Assembly: GCF_003626735.1 (NCBI RefSeq)
Contig: NZ_RBHX01000001.1
Coordinates: 558,001-622,000 of the forward strand
Direction: 5' to 3'
DNA: 64,000 nt
DNA from: Microbacterium sp. CGR2
GTDB lineage: Bacteria; Actinomycetota; Actinomycetes; Actinomycetales; Microbacteriaceae
Shown here: positions 52,202-61,263 of the stretch, piece by piece
Layout: the number at the start of each line of letters is the position of its first letter
Numbering within the stretch: position 1 is the first letter of the stretch
Position numbers and translations under genes: made by a program
Notes under the pieces: generated by a model
What the model saw: the letters and a program-made list of their open reading frames with translations, nothing else
Database searches by the model: none
Told to the model about the DNA's origin: nothing

Positions 52202-53164
52202 ATGACCCCCGCACACCCCGGAGATCGCTCCGGCGTCGTCATCGTCGGCAGCGTCACCGCCGATGTGACGACCTTCTCCCAGCGGCTCCCCGCTCGGGGC
52301 GAGACGATCCTCGGTGATCAGTTCACGCTCATGCTCGGCGGGAAGGGTGCCAACCAGGCGGTCGCCGCCGGACGCTCCGGCGCCCGCACCAGCTTCGTCG
52401 GCTGCGTCGGCGACGACCTGTTCCACGATCTCGTGGTCGGCGGGCTCAGCGAAGCCGGCGTCGACCTCACGCACCTGCGCACCGTTCCCGGGCCCACCGG
52501 CATCGCCCATATCCGTGTCGACGCGTCGGCGCAGAACGACATCGTCATGGTGCCCCTGGCCAATGCCGCCCTGAGCACCGAGCAGATCGACGCGGCACTC
52601 GCCGCGCTCGCGCCGACGACATCGGTGCTGCTGACCCAGCTCGAGACGCCGTCCGCCCTCACCGCGCACATCACGGCGCGGGGGCGCGAGCACGGTATGA
52701 CCGTCATCCTCGATCCCGCGCCCGCCGCCGAACTCGCCGCCGAGATCTGGCAGAGCGTCGACATCGTCACCCCGAACGAGACCGAGGCCACCCTGATCAG
52801 CGGCATCGAAGTGACGGATGCCGCGTCCGCTGCCCGCGCCGGACGCTGGTTCCTCGACCAGGGCGTCGGGGCCGCTGTGATCACGCTCGCCGGACAGGGT
52901 TCCTGCGTCGTGACCTCGGAGGGAGCATCCGTCGTCCCGCCCTTCCCCGTCGAGGCCGTCGACACGACCGCGGCAGGCGACGCCTACGCCGGCTACCTCG
53001 GTGCCGCGCTCGCCAACGGCAGATCCCTTCCGGATGCTGTGCGCCTGGCGACCGCCGCCGGCGCGCTGACCGTCACCAGGCAGGGCGCCTCGCCGAGCCT
53101 GCCGCATCGGGCCGAGGTCGATGTCTTCCTCGACGCCCGTGAATCCGCACCCGTGACGAACTGA
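52202..53164 (+). CDS. rbsK: Ribokinase (PfkB family)
   Basis: ATP-dependent sugar kinase of 320 residues, converting ribose to ribose 5-phosphate if it is a true ribokinase. The first PfkB signature (GGKGANQAVAAGRSG) lies near residue 45 and the second with the catalytic aspartate D260 (TTAAGDAYAGY) near the C terminus. The ATG at 52202 has AGGAG upstream; the 20-codon longer frame would run over the operator. It is followed by rbsD after 9 nt. Confidence 0.9.
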   Translation: MTPAHPGDRSGVVIVGSVTADVTTFSQRLPARGETILGDQFTLMLGGKGANQAVAAGRSGARTSFVGCVGDDLFHDLVVGGLSEAGVDLTHLRTVPGPTGIAHIRVDASAQNDIVMVPLANAALSTEQIDAALAALAPTTSVLLTQLETPSALTAHITARGREHGMTVILDPAPAAELAAEIWQSVDIVTPNETEATLISGIEVTDAASAARAGRWFLDQGVGAAVITLAGQGSCVVTSEGASVVPPFPVEAVDTTAAGDAYAGYLGAALANGRSLPDAVRLATAAGALTVTRQGASPSLPHRAEVDVFLDARESAPVTN

Positions 53165-53173
53165 AGGGGACTC

Positions 53174-53578
53174 ATGCGCAAGTCAGCCACCACGATCAAT
53201 CCCGCCCTCTCCCGCGTCATCAGTGAGACCGGGCACACCGATCTGCTCGTCGTCACCGATGCCGGGCTGCCCATCCCGCCGGGGGCCGAGCGCATCGACC
53301 TGGCCTACCGACCCGGCGCACCGGCGTTCCTCGACGTGCTCGACACCGTGCTGGCCGAACTCGTGGTCGAGGGGGCGACGGTCTCGGCCGAGGTGGCCGA
53401 GAAGAGTCCGCACATCCTCGAGGCGCTGCGCGAGCGGTTCGACCGCTTGGGCATCGACATCCATCTGGTCCCGCACGTCCAGTTCAAGTCCCTCACCCAC
53501 GGTGCCCGCGCGTTCGTGCGCACCGGCGAGTTCACACCGTACGCGAACGTCATCCTGCACGCGGGAGTGGCGTACTGA
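53174..53578 (+). CDS. rbsD: D-ribose pyranase
   Basis: Sugar anomer isomerase of 134 residues that speeds conversion of beta-pyranose to beta-furanose ribose for the kinase. The N-terminal LSRVISETGHTDLLVVTDAG and C-terminal YANVILHAGVAY match RbsD rather than FucU. It follows rbsK and precedes the GntR gene with 1 nt between stop and ATG. No dedicated ribose importer is next to it. Confidence 0.92.
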   Translation: MRKSATTINPALSRVISETGHTDLLVVTDAGLPIPPGAERIDLAYRPGAPAFLDVLDTVLAELVVEGATVSAEVAEKSPHILEALRERFDRLGIDIHLVPHVQFKSLTHGARAFVRTGEFTPYANVILHAGVAY

Positions 53579-53579
53579 C

Positions 53580-54395
53580 ATGGCGGGAACCGTCGCAGAC
53601 ACGATCGATCGGCACTCCGCAGCCCCGATGTACGACCAGCTGCGTCAGCTGATCGTCGACGGCATCGCACGGGACGGGCTCCAGCCGGGCGATCCCCTGC
53701 CGGGCGAGCACCGCCTGTGCGAGCAGTACGGCATCTCGCGCACCGTCGTGCGCCAGGCCCTGGCACAGCTCGAGCACGAAGGTCTCGTCGAGCGGGTCAA
53801 GGGGAAGGGCACGTTCGTCTCGCGGCCCCGGACGAGCGAGAGCCTCGTGCACACGCTCGTGGGACTCTACGACGACGTGGAGCGTCGCGGCGGTCATGTG
53901 CACAGCGATGTGCTGCGCCACGAGCAGACCACAGCCGACGACGAGATCGCCGTCGCCCTGGAGATGCCGGTCGGGTCGCCCGTCGTCGCTCTGGAGCGCC
54001 TGCGCCACGTCGACGGCGAACCCTGGTCGTTGTCGACGACCTGGATGCCGGATGCCGTGGGCGCCGTCACCCTCGGCGCCGATCTCGCCGAGGGGTCGCT
54101 GTACCGCCTGCTCGCCGAGAACGGGATCGTCGCGACGCACGGCGTCCGCTCGGCCGAGGCGACCGTCGCGACGCACGAACAGGCGCAGCTCCTCGGGGTC
54201 AGTGCGGGTTCGGCGCTGCTGCGGCTGCGCAGTGTGAGCCGGAGCGCGGACGGCACTCCGATGGAGTACTTCGTCGCGTATCACCGTGGCGATCGCTCGC
54301 GCTTCGAGTTCCAGTTGCAGCAGGAGCAGTCGCAGGCCTCGTTGCTGCACGTCGATGGCGCCGGCGGCACCTCGCCCGCCGGTACTGTCGGCTGA
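53580..54395 (+). CDS. HutC-type GntR regulator (UTRA domain)
   Basis: Regulator of 271 residues: winged helix (residues 15-80, with YGISRTVVRQALAQLEHEGL) and a C-terminal UTRA ligand domain (PVVALERLRHVDGEPWSLST). Third gene of rbsK-rbsD-gntR. The 18-bp AACCTGT-N4-ACAGGTT palindromes upstream of this operon, the transaldolase and the five-gene operon at 32965 are of the size and symmetry HutC proteins bind, so one regulator probably controls all three. The ligand is likely a phosphorylated sugar. Confidence 0.88.
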   Translation: MAGTVADTIDRHSAAPMYDQLRQLIVDGIARDGLQPGDPLPGEHRLCEQYGISRTVVRQALAQLEHEGLVERVKGKGTFVSRPRTSESLVHTLVGLYDDVERRGGHVHSDVLRHEQTTADDEIAVALEMPVGSPVVALERLRHVDGEPWSLSTTWMPDAVGAVTLGADLAEGSLYRLLAENGIVATHGVRSAEATVATHEQAQLLGVSAGSALLRLRSVSRSADGTPMEYFVAYHRGDRSRFEFQLQQEQSQASLLHVDGAGGTSPAGTVG

Positions 54396-54418
54396 GACGC
54401 CGAGCAGCAGGGGGACGC

Positions 54419-55228
54419 ATGATGACCGACACGAATGGGGCCGGGGCAGAGCCGGAAAGGGTCATCCCGCCCCCGCCACCAGCCCCGGTCGGCGCAGGAC
54501 TGCCTGGCTCGACCTTCCCGCCGGTCACGCCACTCGCACCCCCACTCAGCGGGCCGCCGGCTCCGCCCGGGCCCCCGACGCCACCCTTGCCGCCGTACGC
54601 GGCGGGGTATCCGTCATCGCCGCCGCCGGGACCGCCGGGGTCTGGCACGCACCCGGCGAGCAGTCTCCCGCCGGGTCCGCCGCCGGCATCCGGTTCGAAT
54701 CGACTCGGGATCGTCCTCGCGGTGATCGGCGGATTCGTCGTACTGTCCGTCGTCGGTGTGGCGGTGGTCGTCGGAATGCTGCTCGCGGCCCGCGAGGAGC
54801 CCGCAACAGCGCCCCCGCCGTCGGTGATCACGGAAGACCCGGCTGCTCCCCCCGCCGACCCCGCCGACCCTGCGGAGCCCGCGGAGCCTGCGGAGCCCGA
54901 CGCCTCGTACATCGAGGCGCAGCTGGAAGCGAAGATCAACGAATACAAGAGACTGCGCGGTTCGGGAGCGCTCTGGGAGAGCATCCCCGACAACGAGTAC
55001 AACCGCACCGCCGTCTCGGCGTTCCTGTACCTGCTGACCGACATGAAGGTCGCCACGATCTGGGGCGTGACCGACGAGCAGGCGCAGGAGTACGAGGAGC
55101 GGATGCTGATGCTCGAGGAGCGTCTGCTCGCCGAGGAACCGCTCGGCGACGACATCACCATCACGCTCGAGGACGAGGTCTTCACCTACGACGGCGATAC
55201 CGGCGAGGGCGGCTACACCCCGAAGTGA
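54419..55228 (+). CDS. Proline-rich single-pass membrane protein, unknown function
   Basis: Not recognised. 269 residues. A Pro/Gly/Ala-rich cytoplasmic N-terminal region (to about residue 98) precedes one transmembrane helix ([20 protein letters not shown]) and an outside acidic Ala/Glu/Pro linker, then a small soluble domain with an acidic C-terminal tail. The composition resembles the many actinobacterial proteins with proline-rich tails and one helix. The ATG at 54419 follows a weak GGGGG. No clear link to its neighbours. Confidence 0.7.
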   Translation: MMTDTNGAGAEPERVIPPPPPAPVGAGLPGSTFPPVTPLAPPLSGPPAPPGPPTPPLPPYAAGYPSSPPPGPPGSGTHPASSLPPGPPPASGSNRLGIVLAVIGGFVVLSVVGVAVVVGMLLAAREEPATAPPPSVITEDPAAPPADPADPAEPAEPAEPDASYIEAQLEAKINEYKRLRGSGALWESIPDNEYNRTAVSAFLYLLTDMKVATIWGVTDEQAQEYEERMLMLEERLLAEEPLGDDITITLEDEVFTYDGDTGEGGYTPK

Positions 55229-55250
55229 CCGCAGGGGATACGCTCGAGCG

Positions 55251-56309
55251 GTGACCTCCTGGACCAGCGCTGCGATCGTCCTGCTGGAAGCCGACGCCAA
55301 CCGCAGCGCCGACACGCACCTGCACCTTTTCCCGTTGCCGCCCGAGTGGGGCATCGACCTGTATCTGAAGGACGAGTCGGTGCATCCGACCGGCTCGCTG
55401 AAGCACCGCCTCGCGCGCTCCCTGCTCCTTTACGGTCTCGTGAACGGCCGCATCCACGAGAACACCACGCTCGTCGAATCGTCCAGCGGTTCGACGGCCG
55501 TCTCCGAAGCATATTTCGCGCGGATGCTGGGGCTGCCGTTCGTCACAGTCGTTCCCCGTTCGACGAGCCGGGAGAAGATCGAGCTCATCGAGTTCTACGG
55601 CGGACGCTGCCACTACGTCGACCGGGCCGAGGACATGTCGCCCGAAGCGCAGCGCCTTGCAGACGACTGCCACGGTCACTACCTCGATCAGTTCACGTTC
55701 GCGGAGCGGGCGACCGACTGGCGCGGCAACAACAACATCGCCGAGAGCGTGTTCAGCCAGCTCGCGCAGGAGCGGCATCCGATTCCGACGTGGATCGTCG
55801 TCGGAGCCGGCACCGGCGGCACGAGCGCGACGTTCGGCCGCTATGTGAAGTACCGGATGCACCCCACACAGATCGCCGTCGTCGACCCGGAGGGGTCCGC
55901 GTTCTACGACGGCTGGGCAGGCACTCCCGATGCTCCGGCCGGGCGTCCGAGCCGCATCGAGGGCATAGGTCGCCCGCGTGTGGAGCCGTCGTTCGTCCCC
56001 GGCGTGATCGACGAGATGCTCCGCGTCCCGGATGCCGGGTCGATCGCTGCGATCCGGATGCTGCGCGAGCGCACCCTGCACTGGGCCGGAGGCTCGACGG
56101 GCACGAACCTGTACGGGGCGTTCCAGCTGATCGCGCGTATGCGCGCCGCCGGGGAGACGGGCAGCGTCGTGACGCTGATCTGCGACAGCGGCATCCGCTA
56201 CGCCGGCACGTACTACTCCGACGAGTGGGTCTCGGAACAAGGGTGGGACCTCGCCCCGCATCGCGCGCGGCTGGAGTCGTTCCTGGAGACGGGCACCTGG
56301 GACGAATGA
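55251..56309 (+). CDS. PLP-dependent cysteine synthase-like protein (Cds1-like desulfhydrase)
   Basis: Fold-type II PLP enzyme of 352 residues. The PLP lysine is K51 (GSLKHRLA), with phosphate-binding loops ESSSGSTA and [12 protein letters not shown]. Overall layout and length resemble mycobacterial Cds1, an L-cysteine desulfhydrase producing pyruvate, ammonia and H2S; cysteine synthase activity is an alternative. GTG start at 55251. A double-ACT gene follows after 19 nt and may be cotranscribed. Confidence 0.85.
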   Translation: MTSWTSAAIVLLEADANRSADTHLHLFPLPPEWGIDLYLKDESVHPTGSLKHRLARSLLLYGLVNGRIHENTTLVESSSGSTAVSEAYFARMLGLPFVTVVPRSTSREKIELIEFYGGRCHYVDRAEDMSPEAQRLADDCHGHYLDQFTFAERATDWRGNNNIAESVFSQLAQERHPIPTWIVVGAGTGGTSATFGRYVKYRMHPTQIAVVDPEGSAFYDGWAGTPDAPAGRPSRIEGIGRPRVEPSFVPGVIDEMLRVPDAGSIAAIRMLRERTLHWAGGSTGTNLYGAFQLIARMRAAGETGSVVTLICDSGIRYAGTYYSDEWVSEQGWDLAPHRARLESFLETGTWDE

Positions 56310-56328
56310 CCCTCGCTACGCTGGCCGC

Positions 56329-56844
56329 ATGACTACTCTGATCCTCACCGTCGCCGGAGCCGACCGCCCCGGCCTGGTCGCCGCCGTCGCCGATGTCGTC
56401 GATGCGCACGGAGGCAACTGGGAGAACAGTTCTCTGGCCGAGCTCGCGGGCACCTTCGCCGGAGTGATCGAGGTTTCGGTCGCCGTCGAGCGCGCCGCCG
56501 AGCTGGAGTCGGCTCTGCGTTCGCTGCAGGGACAAGGGCTGCTGACCCTCGCTGTCCTCACCGGGACCGCCGAACCGGCCACCGACGACGAACAGCTCCT
56601 GAGCATCCAGGTGCTCGGCAATGACCACCCCGGCATCGTCCGCGAAGTCTCGGCCGTGCTGAGTGCGCACGCCCTCAGCATCGAGGAGCTCGCCACCGAG
56701 ACCCGCGATGCCGCGATGGCGGGCGGCCGGCTGTTCGAAGCATCCGTCACGGCGAAGGTTCCGGCATCCGTCGATCTCGAGAAACTGCGTGCAGACCTCG
56801 AGAAGCTGGCGGCCGAGATTCAGGTCGACATCACGCTGGGGTGA
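56329..56844 (+). CDS. Double-ACT-domain protein (GcvR-like)
   Basis: Regulatory protein of 171 residues made of two ACT domains (about 1-75 and 90-171), each opening with a strand and a D-x-P-G turn (GADRPGLVAA and GNDHPGIVRE). ACT domains bind amino acids; GcvR-type proteins act by protein contact rather than on DNA. The amino acid is unknown, though glycine, serine or cysteine would fit the PLP enzyme upstream. The 3' end overlaps the convergent GntR gene by 14 nt. Confidence 0.82.
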   Translation: MTTLILTVAGADRPGLVAAVADVVDAHGGNWENSSLAELAGTFAGVIEVSVAVERAAELESALRSLQGQGLLTLAVLTGTAEPATDDEQLLSIQVLGNDHPGIVREVSAVLSAHALSIEELATETRDAAMAGGRLFEASVTAKVPASVDLEKLRADLEKLAAEIQVDITLG

Positions 56845-57520
56845 CCCCATCGGTGTACCGGCGCACCCAATACTCCGTGTAGGCGACGTGCGATGATGCT
56901 GCCGCAGAGGCAGCCACCGGGTCGGCGTCGGCCAGCCCGCGCAGGATCGCGCGGTGCCCGGCATCCGAGTGCAGTTTGAGTTCGGCGGCGTCACCGGCAT
57001 CCGGGATGCGATACGCCCGCGACCGCGACCGCAGCACGTCGATCAGGCTCGTGAGCGCGTCATTGCCCGCGACCCGCGAGATCGTCATGTGGAACTCGTG
57101 GTCGAGCCGCGAGTGGTCCTCGAAGTCGTCGCTCGCCTCGATCTCATCAAGCACCCGCCCCAGCGTCTCGACGGTGTCGGTGTCGATGCGTGCCGCGGCG
57201 AGCGCCGCCGCGTGCGGCTCGAGCACGCGGCGCAACTCCGTGAGTTCAAGCACTCCGGCCATCGGCAGCAGGCCGACCGTGAGAGACAGGCTCCCGATCA
57301 GGTCGGCGGCACGCAGGTCACTGACATAGCTGCCCGACCCGTGGCGCGTCTCGAGCACACCCAGGGCGGCCAGCATCCGGATCGCCTCACGCAGTGACCC
57401 GCGCGAGACGCCGAGCCGTTCACAGAGCTCGCCTTCGCTGGGCAATCGGTCCCCCGGGCGGAGCGCCCCATCGGCGATGAGCGCCCGCAACCCGTGCAAC
57501 GCCGTGTTCAACGCGCCCAT
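56831..57520 (-). CDS. FadR-type GntR regulator
   Basis: Regulator of 229 residues: winged helix (LPSEGELCERLGVSRGSLREAIRMLA) and an FCD domain with the DHEFHMTISRVAGN metal-site segment. The ATG at 57520 is not preceded by a strong ribosome site. It is divergent from the class V aminotransferase and ABC genes, with two palindromes between, and probably controls them. Its coding end overlaps the ACT gene on the opposite strand. Confidence 0.88.
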   Translation of the reverse strand: MGALNTALHGLRALIADGALRPGDRLPSEGELCERLGVSRGSLREAIRMLAALGVLETRHGSGSYVSDLRAADLIGSLSLTVGLLPMAGVLELTELRRVLEPHAAALAAARIDTDTVETLGRVLDEIEASDDFEDHSRLDHEFHMTISRVAGNDALTSLIDVLRSRSRAYRIPDAGDAAELKLHSDAGHRAILRGLADADPVAASAAASSHVAYTEYWVRRYTDGVTPA

Positions 57521-57588
57521 CGTCGTCCTCCCTGACGTCAGCTGACTCTTCGTGAAGTCTGTCGGAAGTCGACCGTGACCCCAATTCG

Positions 57589-57606
57589 TATGACAACTCT
57601 GTCATA
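57589..57606. promoter_or_regulatory. Palindrome TATGACA-N4-TGTCATA
   Basis: An 18-bp dyad with perfect 7-bp arms lies in the divergent gap. It is a candidate operator for the GntR protein encoded at 56831 or for another regulator. Confidence 0.65.
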
Positions 57607-57646
57607 TTCTCAGAAAAAGCTCGCGCGATGCCACCCGCTATGGCAA

Positions 57647-57661
57647 AGTTGTGCAACAACT
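57647..57661. promoter_or_regulatory. GntR-type operator AGTTGTGCAACAACT
   Basis: This 15-bp perfect dyad (6-bp arms around GCA) fits the TNGTNNNACNA pattern bound by FadR-subfamily GntR proteins. It lies 25 nt before the aminotransferase ATG. Confidence 0.7.
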
Positions 57662-57685
57662 CGCCCCACGCACTGATGAGGATCC

Positions 57686-58921
57686 ATGCAGGCCACCGCT
57701 TTCCCCGCACCGCTCCGACTGAAGTCGTTCGATCGCGCGCGGGACGCCTGGCCGCTGGATCCGGCGATCGTCCACCTCAACCACGGATCGTTCGGCGCGG
57801 TGCCTACTGCGGTCGTCGACTACCAGAACTCCCTCCGCGCTCAGGCCGACCAGAGCCCGGTCGGCTGGTTCCCCCGCATCGGCGAGCGCGTGGGCGAGGC
57901 GCGAGAGAAAGTGGCTCCGTTCGTCGGTGCCCGCGCAGAGAACAGCGCCTTCGTCCCCAATGCCTCGGCGGCCGCCACCGTCGTCTACAACGCCCTCCGC
58001 CTTGCTGTCGGCGACGAGATCCTGGTCACCGACCAGGGCTACGGGGCGGTGACGATGGGCGCCCAGCGCCTCGCCCGCCGATTCGGTGCGACCGTTCGCG
58101 TCGTCGAGCTTCCGCTGCTCGCCTCCGACGACGAGGTCGTCCAGCGGTTCGCCGATGCACTCACCGCGCAGACCCATCTGATCGTCGTCGATCAGATCAC
58201 CTCCCCCACGGCTCGCGTCCTCCCGACACGGCGCATCGCTGAGACCGCTGCACTCCGGGGCGTGCGCACCCTCGTCGACGGGGCCCACGCGCCGGGACTC
58301 ATCCCCGATGCGGCCGCGGCGGCGGGCGGCGACTGGTGGTTCGGAAACCTGCACAAGTGGCCCTGCGCTCCGCGGGGATCCGCGCTCCTGGTGACGGAGG
58401 CGCACGACCGCCACGACCTCTGGCCGCTGATCGACTCGTGGGCGGCATCCGAGCCCTTCCCGGTGCGGTTCGACACCCAGGGCACGATCGACGCGACGAC
58501 CTACCTGAGCACCCCGGCGGCGATCGACTTCATCGAGCAGGAGTTCGGTTGGAACGAGGCCCGGGCCACTCTGGCCGAGCGGGCGGATGCCGGCGCCGAG
58601 CTCATCGCCGACGCGCTGCGACCGCTCAGCGACGAAGACCCCCTGACCCCGCTCCCCTCGCCCGTGCCGTCGATGCGACTCGTGCGCCTGCCCCAGGGCC
58701 TCGGCGCCTCGCGCGAAGATGCCGACGAGCTGCGGATGCAGCTGCTCGACGAGATCGGTGTCGAGACGGCGTTCACCAGCTTCCGCGGCATCGGCTACTT
58801 CCGCCTCTCCGTGCATCTGTACACCGAGGCATCCGACATCGAGGCGTTCGTCGACCGCGGCATCCCGGCGGTCCTCCGGCGTGCCGGCATCCGCTCTGCC
58901 GAACCCGTCACCATCACCTGA
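57686..58921 (+). CDS. Class V aminotransferase-fold PLP enzyme (isopenicillin N epimerase-like)
   Basis: Fold-type I PLP enzyme of 411 residues. The Schiff-base lysine is K224 (NLHKWPCAPRG) and the PLP-pyridine aspartate is in VDGAHAPG. The opening LNHGSFGAVP and late FRISV-like block (RGIGYFRLSVHLY) are typical of the isopenicillin N epimerase/cysteine desulfurase group. It is first in an operon with a MalEFG-type importer, so it may act on an imported amino compound or amino sugar; epimerase, desulfurase or lyase chemistry cannot be told apart. ATG at 57686 follows GAGGA. Confidence 0.87.
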   Translation: MQATAFPAPLRLKSFDRARDAWPLDPAIVHLNHGSFGAVPTAVVDYQNSLRAQADQSPVGWFPRIGERVGEAREKVAPFVGARAENSAFVPNASAAATVVYNALRLAVGDEILVTDQGYGAVTMGAQRLARRFGATVRVVELPLLASDDEVVQRFADALTAQTHLIVVDQITSPTARVLPTRRIAETAALRGVRTLVDGAHAPGLIPDAAAAAGGDWWFGNLHKWPCAPRGSALLVTEAHDRHDLWPLIDSWAASEPFPVRFDTQGTIDATTYLSTPAAIDFIEQEFGWNEARATLAERADAGAELIADALRPLSDEDPLTPLPSPVPSMRLVRLPQGLGASREDADELRMQLLDEIGVETAFTSFRGIGYFRLSVHLYTEASDIEAFVDRGIPAVLRRAGIRSAEPVTIT

Positions 58922-58922
58922 C

Positions 58923-58969
58923 CCACCCGAATCACCCACCGGAAACGCACCACCCCACCCGAATCACCC
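58923..58969 (+). repeat. 15-bp direct repeat before the binding-protein gene
   Basis: CCACCCGAATCACCC occurs at 58923-58937 and 58955-58969, 32 bp apart, in a C-rich, purine-poor leader. Such a leader is probably unstructured; function unknown. Confidence 0.6.
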
Positions 58970-59005
58970 GAACCCTGCACCATCCACCACATCGAGAGGC
59001 ACATC

Positions 59006-60313
59006 GTGAAGAACAAGATCTTGACGACAGCGGCGGGAATCGGCACCGTCGCCGTCCTCGCGCTCACCGGCTGCTCCGCCGGCGGCGGCCCGTCCGCCGA
59101 CGGCACCGTCACCCTGCAGATGGTCGAGAGCCTGACCAACCCCGCCCGTACCGACCTGATCCGCGGTCTCCTCGACGAGTTCGAGAAGGAGAACCCGAAG
59201 ATCAAGGTGAACCTGGTCTCGCCACCCACCGAGCAGGCTGACGCCAAGATCCAGCAGATGCTGCAGTCGGGCAAGGGCGTCGACCTGCTCGAGGTGCGCG
59301 ACATCACCGTCGGTCCGTTCGCCAACAACGGCTGGCTGTACGACATGGGCGACGACGTCAAGACGTGGGACGGCTGGGACGCCCTCACCGAGAACGCTCA
59401 GGCCGCGTCGGTCGCGGAAGACGGCAAGACCTACTTCGTCCCCTACGGCTTCTACGGCCTTTCACTGTTCTACCGCACCGACCTGGTCGAAGAGGCCGGC
59501 TTCGACGGCCCGCCGCACAGCTGGAAGGACCTGCTGGAGCAGGCATCCGCCATCCAGGACCCGTCGAACAACATCTACGGCTACGCGTTCCGCGGCGGAC
59601 CGAACGCGAACAGCAACGTGGTCGCCGCGATCGAGGCGTACGTCATCGACGACCTCAACGTCGACGACGCTTTCCTGATGGAAGACGGTTCGACGATCTT
59701 CGCCGCGCCGGAGGCTCAGGACGCGGTCGACGACTACTTCGAGCTCTTCAAGAAGGCATCCCCGCCGTCCGCCGTCTCCTGGGGCTACCCGGAGATGGTC
59801 GCCGGCTTCACCAACGGCTCCACCGCCTTCCTGCTGCAGGACCCCGAGGTCATCGCGACCGTGCAGGACTCGAACCTCACCGAAGACCAGTGGGACACCG
59901 CCCCGCTTCTGGTCGGACCGACCGGGAAGGCCGCGCAGCCGCTGGCCGTCGCCGGCTGGGGTGTCGCCGAGAAGAGCCAGAACAAGGAAGCGGCCGTCAA
60001 ACTCATCGAGTTCCTGTCGTCGGCCGAGCCCGCCACCGAGTTCGCCCAGGCGAACAGCCTGGTGCCGATCATCGCCGACGCGGCGGACGACGAGTTCTAC
60101 TCCTCGGGCCCGTGGACGAGCTACGTCACCATGACCGAAGACCCGGAGACTTACATCAACGTGCGCCAGCCGCGCGGCGTGAGCTGGTGGACCGAGTGGA
60201 TCCAGAAGTCCGACGAGGATGTGCAGCGCGTCCTCCTCGGCGACATGAGCACCAGCGACCTGCTGGCGTCGTGGGATGAGTTCTGGACCGAGAAGTACGC
60301 GGAGCAGGGCTGA
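59006..60313 (+). CDS. ABC transporter substrate-binding lipoprotein (family 1)
   Basis: Extracellular binding protein of 435 residues with a short signal peptide and lipobox LTGC. Sequence blocks (IQQMLQSGKGVDLLEVRD, YGFYGLSLFYRTDLVEEAGF) place it with the maltose/oligosaccharide family. Start is GTG at 59006 after GAGAGG. Coupled with two permeases and the class V PLP enzyme; the substrate is unknown and might contain an amino group. Confidence 0.9.
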   Translation: MKNKILTTAAGIGTVAVLALTGCSAGGGPSADGTVTLQMVESLTNPARTDLIRGLLDEFEKENPKIKVNLVSPPTEQADAKIQQMLQSGKGVDLLEVRDITVGPFANNGWLYDMGDDVKTWDGWDALTENAQAASVAEDGKTYFVPYGFYGLSLFYRTDLVEEAGFDGPPHSWKDLLEQASAIQDPSNNIYGYAFRGGPNANSNVVAAIEAYVIDDLNVDDAFLMEDGSTIFAAPEAQDAVDDYFELFKKASPPSAVSWGYPEMVAGFTNGSTAFLLQDPEVIATVQDSNLTEDQWDTAPLLVGPTGKAAQPLAVAGWGVAEKSQNKEAAVKLIEFLSSAEPATEFAQANSLVPIIADAADDEFYSSGPWTSYVTMTEDPETYINVRQPRGVSWWTEWIQKSDEDVQRVLLGDMSTSDLLASWDEFWTEKYAEQG

Positions 60314-60315
60314 CC

Positions 60316-61263
60316 GTGGCCCGCACCGTCCGTGAAGGAGGCTCCGTCGGCACTGCCGGCGGGGCCTCCCCGGCATCCCGTCGGCGTCCGTTCCGAAGCC
60401 GCCAAGCGCTGACCCTCCTGGCGTTCCTCACGCCGGCGATCATCTTCGTGTGCTGGTTCACCTACTGGCCGATGCTGCAGGGTGCACGCATGGCCTTCCA
60501 CGACTGGAACCTGTGGGACCTCACGTCGACGCCCTTCGTCGGCTTCGAGAATTTCGTCACCGTGTTCCAGGACCCGTCGTTCCCGGTGGTGGCGTGGAAT
60601 TCGGTGCTATGGGTCGTCGGCTCTCTCGTCCCCCAGCTCGTCATCGGATTCCTCATCGCGCTGGCCCTGCGCAAGCGGTTCCGGTTCCGCGGCGTCTACC
60701 AGGCTCTCGTCTTCTTCCCGTGGGCGGTCTCCGGATTCCTCATCGGGATGCTGTTCCGCTGGATGTTCAACGCTGAGTTCGGAGTCGTCAACGACCTGCT
60801 CATGAAGGCGGGGCTCATCGACGCGCCACTTCCGTGGCTGGCCGATCCGAAGCTCGCGATGTTCGCGGTGATCGTCGCGAACATCTGGTACGGCGTGACG
60901 TTCTTCGCGATCATGATCCTCGCGGCGCTGCAGTCGGTGCCCGAAGAGATGCTGGAGGCGGCGAGCATCGACGGTGCCGGCAAGGCCCGCCAGCTCTTCT
61001 CGATCATCATCCCGTACATCTCGATGACGCTGCTGCTCACGGTTCTGCTGCGCGTGATCTGGATCTTCAACTTCCCGGACATCATCTACGCGATGACCAA
61101 CGGAGGCCCGGCGAACCAGACCCACATCGTCACGACGTGGATGATCAACTACACCCAGCAGGGCAACTACGGCATCGCGAGTGCGATCGGTCTGATCGTC
61201 GTGGCGTTCCTGTTCGTGTTCTGCGCGTTCTATCTGATGGCGATGCGGAGGGTCCAGCGATGA
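60316..61263 (+). CDS. ABC transporter permease (MalF type)
   Basis: Membrane permease of 315 residues with an arginine-rich cytoplasmic tail, six helices and the EAA loop LEAASIDGAGKARQLFSIII. Start is GTG at 60316, 2 nt after the binding-protein stop. Its end overlaps the next permease start by 4 nt (ATGA). Confidence 0.92.
   Translation: MARTVREGGSVGTAGGASPASRRRPFRSRQALTLLAFLTPAIIFVCWFTYWPMLQGARMAFHDWNLWDLTSTPFVGFENFVTVFQDPSFPVVAWNSVLWVVGSLVPQLVIGFLIALALRKRFRFRGVYQALVFFPWAVSGFLIGMLFRWMFNAEFGVVNDLLMKAGLIDAPLPWLADPKLAMFAVIVANIWYGVTFFAIMILAALQSVPEEMLEAASIDGAGKARQLFSIIIPYISMTLLLTVLLRVIWIFNFPDIIYAMTNGGPANQTHIVTTWMINYTQQGNYGIASAIGLIVVAFLFVFCAFYLMAMRRVQR

Noticed and set aside
53174..53578. Second fucose mutarotase
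   Set aside because: Although FucU and RbsD are related, the N-terminal SRVISETGHTD and final NVILHAGV match RbsD and it is encoded with a ribokinase.
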